Assembly (NCBI RefSeq): GCF_019203965.1
Contig: NZ_CP076448.1
Span: forward strand, 682,001 to 746,000
Direction of reading: 5' to 3'
DNA: 64,000 nt
Source of the DNA: Elioraea tepida
GTDB taxonomy: Bacteria; Pseudomonadota; Alphaproteobacteria; Acetobacterales; Acetobacteraceae
Part shown: one piece after another, positions 8,878-15,697 of the stretch
Numbering within the stretch: position 1 is the stretch's first letter
Layout of the letters: every line of letters starts with the position of its first letter
Notes under the pieces: generated by a model
The model's input: only the letters and a program-made list of their open reading frames with translations
Databases searched by the model: none
What the model was told of the DNA's origin: nothing
Program-made: the position numbers and the translations under genes

Positions 8878-9651
8878 ATGCCCGCCCTGCTCGAGATTGA
8901 CCGGGTGACGCGTCGCTTCGGTGGGCTCACGGCCGTCGATGACGTCTCGGGCCATGTGCGGGAGGGCGAGCTCGTCGGTCTGATCGGCCCGAATGGTGCC
9001 GGCAAGACCACGCTGTTCAACGTCATCTGCGGGTTCACGCCGCCCTCCTCCGGCGAGGTCCGATTCGCCGGCACACGGATCTCCGGGCTCAAGCCGTGGC
9101 GCATCTGCCGCCTCGGAATCGGGCGCACGTTCCAGAACCTGCGCGTGTTCCCGAACATGACGGTGTTCGACAACGTCTCGGTCGGCGCTGCCGGCCGCGA
9201 GGGGCACTCGCCGCTTGATGCGCTGTGGCGATCGGCGGCGGCGCGAGAGCGGAGCGCGGCGATCAGCCGGCGCTCCTGGGCGGCGCTCGAGCGCACCGGG
9301 CTCGCCGATGTCGCGGGAGAGCTCGCCGCCAATCTCTCCTACGGGCGGCGGAAATATCTCGAGATCGCGCGCGCTCTCGCGACCGGCCCGCGGCTTCTCG
9401 TGCTCGACGAGCCAGCGGCCGGGCTCAACGACACAGAGACGCAGGCGCTCGCGCGCTTCATCACCTCGCTCGCCGCCGAGGGGCTGACCATCCTGCTCGT
9501 CGAGCACGACATGGGGCTCGTGATGAGCATCTGCCAGCGCGTGATGGTGCTCGCCTCAGGCCGCAAGATCGCCGACGGAACGCCCGAGGAGGTGCAGCGT
9601 GACGAGGCGGTGCTCGAGGCCTATCTCGGCGTGGCGGAGGAGGGAGCGTGA
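8878..9651 (+). CDS. livG: ABC transporter ATP-binding protein, LivG family
   Basis: Cytoplasmic ATPase of 257 aa. Walker A GPNGAGKTT, Q-loop region IGRTFQNLR, the degenerate LivG-type signature NLSYGRRKYLEIARAL, Walker B RLLVLDEPAAGLN and H-loop VEHDMGLVM are present in order. An ATG at 8878 is preferred to an in-frame GTG eight codons earlier inside livM. Its TGA overlaps the livF GTG by 4 nt. Confidence 0.94.
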   Translation: MPALLEIDRVTRRFGGLTAVDDVSGHVREGELVGLIGPNGAGKTTLFNVICGFTPPSSGEVRFAGTRISGLKPWRICRLGIGRTFQNLRVFPNMTVFDNVSVGAAGREGHSPLDALWRSAAARERSAAISRRSWAALERTGLADVAGELAANLSYGRRKYLEIARALATGPRLLVLDEPAAGLNDTETQALARFITSLAAEGLTILLVEHDMGLVMSICQRVMVLASGRKIADGTPEEVQRDEAVLEAYLGVAEEGA

Positions 9652-10361
9652 GCGCCGTCCTTGCGGTCGAGAACCTCGTTGTGCGGATGGGCGCGCAGAC
9701 CATCCTGCACGGCGTGAGCCTCGCCGTGCCGGAGGGAAGCATCGTCACCGTGCTCGGCTCGAACGGGGTGGGCAAGACGACGCTGATGCGCGCGCTCTCC
9801 GGCGTGTATCGGGTCTCCTCCGGAACGATCCGGCTGATGGGCGAGGACATCACCGGCCTGCCGAGCCATGCGATCGTCCGCCGCGGGCTCGCCCAGGCGC
9901 CGGAGGGGCGTCAGATCTTCGGCGCGATGACGGTTGCCGAGAACCTGCGCCTGGGCGCTGTCGGGGCGGTCGATCCCGCGCTCCTCGAACAGGTGCTCGG
10001 GATGTTCCCCATCCTGCGGGAACGCTATCGCCAGCGCGCCGGCTCGCTCTCGGGCGGCGAGCAGCAGATGCTCTGCGTCGGCCGCGCGCTGATGGCTCGG
10101 CCCAAGCTCCTCCTGATGGACGAGCCGTCGCTCGGCCTCGCACCCAAGCTCGTGAAGCAAATCTTCGACCTGATCGTGACAATCCGGTGCGAGGGAACGC
10201 CCGTGCTGCTCGTCGAGCAGAACGCGCGCGCCGCCCTTGCGATCGCCGACTATGCCTATGTGATGGATGGCGGGCGGATCGTGCTCGAGGGGCCGGCACG
10301 CGAGCTCGCCAGGGACGACCGGGTGAAGGCCGCCTATCTCGGCGGACACGCCCATGCCTGA
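9648..10361 (+). CDS. livF: ABC transporter ATP-binding protein, LivF family
   Basis: Second ATPase, 237 aa. Walker A GSNGVGKTT, Q-loop LAQAPEGRQIFG, signature SLSGGEQQMLCVGRAL and Walker B LLLMDEPSLGLAP are intact, as is the H-loop LLVEQNARAAL. GTG start in a GTGA overlap with livG. It completes a five-gene importer (binding protein, two permeases, two ATPases). Confidence 0.94.
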   Translation: MSAVLAVENLVVRMGAQTILHGVSLAVPEGSIVTVLGSNGVGKTTLMRALSGVYRVSSGTIRLMGEDITGLPSHAIVRRGLAQAPEGRQIFGAMTVAENLRLGAVGAVDPALLEQVLGMFPILRERYRQRAGSLSGGEQQMLCVGRALMARPKLLLMDEPSLGLAPKLVKQIFDLIVTIRCEGTPVLLVEQNARAALAIADYAYVMDGGRIVLEGPARELARDDRVKAAYLGGHAHA

Positions 10362-10376
10362 GCATCGAGGCCGGCG

Positions 10377-11663
10377 ATGACCGACAACCGAAACGAGATG
10401 CCGCCGAGCCTCTGGGCGGCGACCGCACCGCCGCCTCCCGAGACCGTGCCGCTCGAGGGCGAGGTTCGGGCTGATCTCTGCGTCATCGGTGCCGGTTACA
10501 CCGGCCTGTCGGCGGCTCTCGCCGCAGCGGAGAGAGGCGCGCGGGTGGTCGTTCTCGAGGCGGCGGAGATCGGCTGGGGCGCGTCGGGGCGCAACAACGG
10601 CCAGGTGATCCCCACACTCTCGCGCATGGACCCGGACGAGATCGCCGCGCGCGGCGGCGCGAAGGGCGAGGCCTTCGTGGCCCTGATCCGCGACAGCGCC
10701 TCGCTCGTGTTCGACCTGATCCGGCGCCACGGCATCGAGGCGGAGGCGGTGCAGAACGGCTGGGTGCAGCCCGCGCATCGCGCGAGCCGGATGAAGCTTG
10801 CCGAAAAACGAGTAGAAGCCTGGGCGCGGCGCGGCGCTCCGGTCGAGCTGCTCGACCGCGACGCGATCCGGCGAATCACCGGAACCGACCACTGGTTCGG
10901 CGGCTGGGTGAACCGCACGGGCGGGAGGATCAACCCTCTCGGCTTCGCCCGCGGGCTTGCCCGCGCCGTGATCGCCGCAGGCGGAACGATCCACACCCGC
11001 ACCGCTGCAGAGGGCATCGACCGCGCGGGCGGCAGATGGGTCGTCCGCACGCCTCGTGGCTCGGTCGCGGCCGAGCGGGTGATTCTCGCAACGAACGCCT
11101 ACTCGACCGACCTCTGGCCGGGCTTCCGCGAGGAGGTGATCCCGGTCCGCTCCTACCAGATGGCGACCGCCCCTCTGTCGGACAATGTGCGCCGGACCAT
11201 CCTTCCCGAGGGCCATGCTCTGTCAGACACGCGCGGTGATCTCTACTTCTTCCGCTTCGATGCCAACGGCCGGCTCATCACCGGCGGAGCGCTGATGCTG
11301 TCGTTCGACTGGGAGCATCGGATCCGCGAGCGGATCGCTCGCCGCTGCGAACAGGTGTTCCCGCAACTCGGCCGCCCGAGCTTCGACTACGTATGGTGGG
11401 GCTACGTCGGCATGACGGCCGACCGTGCGCCGCACGTGCACGAGCTCGCCCCCGGCGTCACCGGCTGGAACGGATGCAACGGCCGCGGCGTGGCGCTCGC
11501 CACCGCCATCGGCCGGGAGCTCGGCAGGCAAGCAACGGGAACGCCGTGGCGCGAGATCCCCCTGCCCCTCTCGCCGCTCAAACCCATCCCGGCCTACGGC
11601 GTCGCGCGGCGGCTTGCTCCGGCAGCGATCCTGGTGCGTCGCTGGCAAGACCGGCGGGACTGA
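10377..11663 (+). CDS. FAD-dependent amine oxidoreductase (DAO family, PuuB-like)
   Basis: Flavoprotein of 428 aa. An ADP-binding Rossmann motif occurs at about residues 37-50 (VIGAGYTGLSAALA), followed by EAAEIGWGASGRNNGQ, the flavin-contact motif shared with gamma-glutamylputrescine oxidase. The C-terminus has YVWWGYVGMTADRAPH and GCNGRGVALATAIGREL. Such enzymes oxidise secondary or primary amines with O2. It follows livF by 15 nt, so is likely co-transcribed and may oxidise the imported amine. It ends 3 nt from the convergent CoxL-like gene. Specific substrate unknown. Confidence 0.87.
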   Translation: MTDNRNEMPPSLWAATAPPPPETVPLEGEVRADLCVIGAGYTGLSAALAAAERGARVVVLEAAEIGWGASGRNNGQVIPTLSRMDPDEIAARGGAKGEAFVALIRDSASLVFDLIRRHGIEAEAVQNGWVQPAHRASRMKLAEKRVEAWARRGAPVELLDRDAIRRITGTDHWFGGWVNRTGGRINPLGFARGLARAVIAAGGTIHTRTAAEGIDRAGGRWVVRTPRGSVAAERVILATNAYSTDLWPGFREEVIPVRSYQMATAPLSDNVRRTILPEGHALSDTRGDLYFFRFDANGRLITGGALMLSFDWEHRIRERIARRCEQVFPQLGRPSFDYVWWGYVGMTADRAPHVHELAPGVTGWNGCNGRGVALATAIGRELGRQATGTPWREIPLPLSPLKPIPAYGVARRLAPAAILVRRWQDRRD

Positions 11664-11666
11664 CCC

Positions 11667-14024
11667 TCAGCCGCCGCGGGCGGCCCTGATCGCCCGCCAC
11701 ACCGCCTCAGGGGTCGCCGGCATGTCGATGTGGCGTATCCCGTAGACCGAGAGCGCATCGACCACGGCGTTCATCACCGCAGGCAGGCTTCCGGCGCAGC
11801 CGGCCTCGCCGCAGCCCTTCACGCCGAGCGGGTTGGTGCGCGCCGGCACCGGCCTCGTTTCCGTCACGAAGCCGCAGACATCCGCCGCACGCGGCAGGGC
11901 ATAGTCCATGAACGAACCGGAGACGAGCTGCCCCGCTTCGTCATACACGGTTCGCTCGAGGAGCGCCTGGCCGATTCCCTGCACGATGCCGCCATGCGCC
12001 TGGCCCTCGACCAGCAGCGGGTTCACGACGGTGCCGAAATCGTTCACCGCGACGTAGCGCACCACCTCGATCACACCCGTCTCCGGGTCGATCTCGACCT
12101 CGGCGACATGGCAGCCGTTCGGGAAGGCCGAGGGCGCCTCGCCGAACACGTGCCGGACGTCGAGGCTCGCGGGCACCTCGGGGGGGAGGTGCTCCTGTGC
12201 GCGCAGCCAGGACGCGAGCTCGATCACCCCGATGCCGCGATCGGTGCCGACGACCGAGAAGCGACCGCGCTCGAACACGATGTCGGCCACCGCGCTCTCG
12301 AGCGCATGCGCCGCCGCCACCTTGCCCTTCTCGATCACCTTCTCTGACGCCTCGACGATCGCCGCGCCTGACGCCATCAGAGACTTGGACCCGCCCGTGC
12401 CGCCGCCCGCGATCAGCTCGTCGCTGTCACCTTGGAGCAGCCTGATCCGGTCGAACGGGACGCCGAGCGTCTGGTGCAGAACCTGGGCGAAGGGCGTCCA
12501 GTGTCCCTGGCCGTAATCGAGCGTGCCGGTGATGATCGTCACCGTCCCGTCCTTCTCGAAGCGTATGCCGCCCTGCTCCTTCGCGGGTGGAGCCGTCACC
12601 TCGAGATAGTTGCCGATGCCGCGGCCGCGCAGCTTGCCGCGCGCTTGGCTTTCCGCCTTGCGTGCCGGGAACCCGTCCCAGTCGGCGGCGGCGAGAGCGC
12701 GGTCGAGCAGCGCGGTGAACTCGCCGCTGTCATAGGTCAAGCCGGAAGCGGCGCGATACGGCATCTGTTCGGGGCGGATGTGGTTGAGACGTCTGAGCGC
12801 GATCGGGTCGCGCCCGGTCTCGGCCGCCGCCGCTTCGATCAGCCGCTCCATGAAGTAGTTGCCCTCGGGCCGCCCAGCGCCGCGATAGGCGGAGACGGGG
12901 GTGGTATTGGTCACCACGCAGGTGGTGCGCACGCCGATCAGCGGTGTGGCGTAGTTCGACTGCACGTTCTTGACGAAATTGCCCGTGCCCATCAGCGGCG
13001 CGACGGTGCCGAGATAGGCGCCCATGTTGGCATAGGCCCTGAGGCGGACGGCGAGGAAGCGCCCCTCCGCGTCGAGCGCGAGCTCGGCCGTCACCTCATG
13101 GTCGCGACCATGCTGGTCGGAGAGGAAGCTGCCGGTGCGATCGTCCGTCCACTTCACCGGTCGGCCGAGCACCTTCGCGGCGTGCAGCACGCAGACATAC
13201 TCGGGATAGACGGAGGCCTTCATGCCGAACGAGCCGCCGACATTGCCCGTCAGCACGCGCACCTTCTCGACCGGCACCTTGAGAATGTCATTGGCGAGCT
13301 GGTTACGCAGCCCGAACACCCCCTGGCTGCCAACGCGAAGCGTGAACCGCCCCGTTTCGGCATCGTACTCGCCGATCGCGCTCCGCGGCTCGATGGCGCA
13401 GACGACGATGCGGTTGTTACGGATCGAAAGACGCGTGACATGCGCAGCCTTGGCGAAGGCCTCGGCGAGCTTCAGCTCGTCGCCGAACGCGAAGTCGAGC
13501 ACCGTGTTGTCGGGGATGTCGTCGTAGAGACGCGGCGCGCCAGGGCGCACGGCTTCGGAGGCCTCGGTGACGGCGGGAAGCGGGTCGATGTCGAGCACCA
13601 CCGCCTCCGCCGCATCCCGGGCGGCGGCCCGGGTCTCGGCCACGACGAAGGCGACCGGGTCTCCGACGAAGCGAACCTTGTCGAGCGCGAGCGCGGGCCG
13701 TGCGATGTTGCGCAGCGGCGAGCCGTCGGCGTTCGTGAACGGCAGGGTGCAGCGGAGCGGCCCATAGCTTGCGGCGGCGAGGTCCGCGCCGGTGAAGACG
13801 CCGACCACGCCCGACATCGACCGCGCCGCCTCGGGATCGATTCCGCGGATGACGCCATGCGCGTAAGGGCTGCGCACGACCGCGCACCAGAGCTCGCCAG
13901 GGAGCGAGATATCGTCGGTGTAGCGGCCCTCGCCGCGCAGAAGTGCTGGGTCCTCGTTGCGCGGCACGGGCTGGCCGATGCCGAACTTGAGCAGCGTCGG
14001 ATCGACGACCTGGGTATCCGGCAT
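11667..14024 (-). CDS. Xanthine dehydrogenase-family molybdopterin-binding subunit (CoxL-like, form II)
   Basis: Large subunit of a molybdenum hydroxylase, 785 aa, full length. The first domain (about 20-140) has GEGRYTDDI. Mo-cofactor regions include TGNVGGSFGMK (about 260), the active-site loop AYRGAGR (379-385), LDYGQGHWTPFAQVLHQTLG and GVKGCGEAGCAGSLPA with the catalytic Glu near the C-terminus. The AYRGAGR loop is the form-II type; true aerobic CO dehydrogenase has the Cys-containing form-I loop, so the substrate is probably an aldehyde or N-heterocycle. No FAD (medium) or 2Fe-2S (small) subunit gene lies next to it. Confidence 0.88.
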   Translation of the reverse strand: MPDTQVVDPTLLKFGIGQPVPRNEDPALLRGEGRYTDDISLPGELWCAVVRSPYAHGVIRGIDPEAARSMSGVVGVFTGADLAAASYGPLRCTLPFTNADGSPLRNIARPALALDKVRFVGDPVAFVVAETRAAARDAAEAVVLDIDPLPAVTEASEAVRPGAPRLYDDIPDNTVLDFAFGDELKLAEAFAKAAHVTRLSIRNNRIVVCAIEPRSAIGEYDAETGRFTLRVGSQGVFGLRNQLANDILKVPVEKVRVLTGNVGGSFGMKASVYPEYVCVLHAAKVLGRPVKWTDDRTGSFLSDQHGRDHEVTAELALDAEGRFLAVRLRAYANMGAYLGTVAPLMGTGNFVKNVQSNYATPLIGVRTTCVVTNTTPVSAYRGAGRPEGNYFMERLIEAAAAETGRDPIALRRLNHIRPEQMPYRAASGLTYDSGEFTALLDRALAAADWDGFPARKAESQARGKLRGRGIGNYLEVTAPPAKEQGGIRFEKDGTVTIITGTLDYGQGHWTPFAQVLHQTLGVPFDRIRLLQGDSDELIAGGGTGGSKSLMASGAAIVEASEKVIEKGKVAAAHALESAVADIVFERGRFSVVGTDRGIGVIELASWLRAQEHLPPEVPASLDVRHVFGEAPSAFPNGCHVAEVEIDPETGVIEVVRYVAVNDFGTVVNPLLVEGQAHGGIVQGIGQALLERTVYDEAGQLVSGSFMDYALPRAADVCGFVTETRPVPARTNPLGVKGCGEAGCAGSLPAVMNAVVDALSVYGIRHIDMPATPEAVWRAIRAARGG

Positions 14025-14199
14025 TCGCGCGCTCCTATGTCGATCGCAGGCAGATGGGGCGGAACGCTACGTCAGCAAGACTGTCCAGTCAGCCCGAGGC
14101 GGCAACGCGCGCGCGAAAGAAAGGGCCCGCGTCGTGCGCACTGCGCCGCCGCCTCGTCGGCACACGCGGACACGCTCCGTCCGACGAGCCTCTCCCGGC

Positions 14200-15069
14200 T
14201 CAGTGCTCGGGGAGCAGCTCGGCGATATAGGGCGGCAGGGCGAAGGAAGCGACCTGCACCTCGGGGCTCCAATAGCGGGTGGTGCCGAGGATTCCGGCCT
14301 TGTCGGCCCGGGCGCGCAACGTCGCCGCATCGTGCCGGCGAAGCCCAGGGTCCTGCGCTGACCACCCGAGCGTCATGAAGCCGCCGACATAGGTCGGAAC
14401 GGCGGCGAGATAGGCCGAGACGTCGGCGAAGTGGCGCCGCCGTCGCGCCGAGGTCTCCGCAAGCTCCCCGGCCTGCATGAAGGGAACGCCGCTCTGGTTC
14501 ACCACGACGCCGCGCGGTCCAACGATGCGTGCACAGTCGGCGTAGAACTCGTCCGTGAACAGCACCTCGCCGACGCCGATTGGGTCGGTGCTGTCGACGA
14601 TGATCACGTCGTAGCTGCCCGCCTCGGCCATGCGCACATAGTCGATCCCGTCGGCGATCAGCACTTCGGCGCGCGGGTCGTCCCAGGCAGAGCCGCCGAT
14701 CGCGGGAAGGTGCTCGCGCGCAAGTCGCACCACGTCCGGATCGATCTCCACCATCGTCGCCTTCTCGACCCTGCGGTGCGAGAGAACGCGGCGCAGCACT
14801 CCGCCGTCGCCGGCGCCGATGATCAGCACGCGCCGCGCATCGCCATGCGCGAGCAGCGGCACGTGCGCGATCATCTCCTGGTAGGCGAACTCGTCGGCCT
14901 CGGTGATCTGCACCACGCCGTCGAGCAGCATGGCGCGGCCGTGGCTCGCCGTCTCGACGATCAGGATCTCCTGGAACGGCGAGCGCACATGCGCGAGCTC
15001 CCGCACGACCCGGAAACGCTGCCCCCAATCGGGGTAGAGCGTCTCCGCAACCCAGGACACTTCCGCCAT
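14200..15069 (-). CDS. speE: Spermidine synthase
   Basis: Aminopropyltransferase (289 aa) that converts putrescine plus decarboxylated AdoMet to spermidine. Motifs: Q-type N-terminus with SPFQEILIVETASHGRAMLLDG, the AdoMet-binding IIGAGDGGVLRRVLSH, VEIDPDVV, and the catalytic IIVDSTDPIG. The start at 15069 (MAEVSW) agrees with the family; upstream frame lies inside speD. It follows speD by 14 nt, so both final steps of spermidine synthesis form one transcription unit. Confidence 0.93.
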   Translation of the reverse strand: MAEVSWVAETLYPDWGQRFRVVRELAHVRSPFQEILIVETASHGRAMLLDGVVQITEADEFAYQEMIAHVPLLAHGDARRVLIIGAGDGGVLRRVLSHRRVEKATMVEIDPDVVRLAREHLPAIGGSAWDDPRAEVLIADGIDYVRMAEAGSYDVIIVDSTDPIGVGEVLFTDEFYADCARIVGPRGVVVNQSGVPFMQAGELAETSARRRRHFADVSAYLAAVPTYVGGFMTLGWSAQDPGLRRHDAATLRARADKAGILGTTRYWSPEVQVASFALPPYIAELLPEH

Positions 15070-15083
15070 CCGAGCAATCGACC

Positions 15084-15542
15084 TCAGCGAATGACGCCGC
15101 GACGCTGCTCGACGAGCTCGACCCACTCGGCCCGGAACGCCTCCTTGAGCGCCGGCAGGGCACGGTAGGGGTCGCAGGCACCGCACATGAAGATGTCGAT
15201 GGCGGCGAAGCCACGCTCCGGCCAGGTATGGATCGAGATGTGGCTCTCCGCGAGCACGAGCACGCCGGACACGCCGCCATTCGGGGAGAAATGGTGGAAG
15301 TGCCCGTGCAGGATGGTCGCGCCCGAGGCCTCGGCGCCGGCACGGAGCGCGGCGTCGATCGCCTGCGGGTCGTCGAGCCCCTGGGCCTTCCAGAGATCGA
15401 CGAGCAGATGCATGCCGGCGAAGCGCACGCCGTCGCGCTCGATGAAATAGTCCTTGCCCGCCTCGGAACCTTCGGCGTTGCGGATCGTCTGGGCGTCGCT
15501 CGGAGAGTCCGAGACCATCCCCAGTCGGGTGAGAGCGTTCAT
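15084..15542 (-). CDS. speD: S-adenosylmethionine decarboxylase proenzyme
   Basis: Pyruvoyl enzyme, 152 aa, that supplies decarboxylated AdoMet to SpeE. Self-cleavage occurs at Ser100 in LAESHISIHTWPE, and the catalytic Cys is in DIFMCGACDP (Cys120). It resembles the short SpeH-type but has about 35 extra N-terminal residues before FAGMHLLVDL. The ATG at 15542 follows GGAAAGGGG. First gene of the speD-speE unit. Confidence 0.94.
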   Translation of the reverse strand: MNALTRLGMVSDSPSDAQTIRNAEGSEAGKDYFIERDGVRFAGMHLLVDLWKAQGLDDPQAIDAALRAGAEASGATILHGHFHHFSPNGGVSGVLVLAESHISIHTWPERGFAAIDIFMCGACDPYRALPALKEAFRAEWVELVEQRRGVIR

Positions 15543-15649
15543 GGCGAACCCCTTTCCAACCAGCAGATGACCAGCGGCTGCGGTCAACAGCCCGCGGGTG
15601 CGGGCGCGGCTATGTGCGGCACTACGCCCGCGGATGCAAGCGGTAATTG

Positions 15650-15666
15650 CTCGCCGGCCCGGCGAG
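15650..15666 (-). terminator. Stem-loop after the flagellar/chemotaxis operon
   Basis: A perfect 7-bp stem (CTCGCCG / CGGCGAG) with a 3-nt loop lies 31 nt past the stop of the TPR gene. No clear U-tract follows. A second 6-bp hairpin (GCCCGC/GCGGGC) occurs at 15590-15605. Intrinsic termination is plausible but not proven. Confidence 0.4.
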
Positions 15667-15697
15667 GAGCGCGCCCCTCACATACGCTCAGCGAGGA

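Noticed and set aside
11667-14024. Aerobic CO dehydrogenase large subunit
   Set aside because: The active-site loop is AYRGAGR (form II), lacking the Cys-containing form-I motif, and coxM/coxS are absent.
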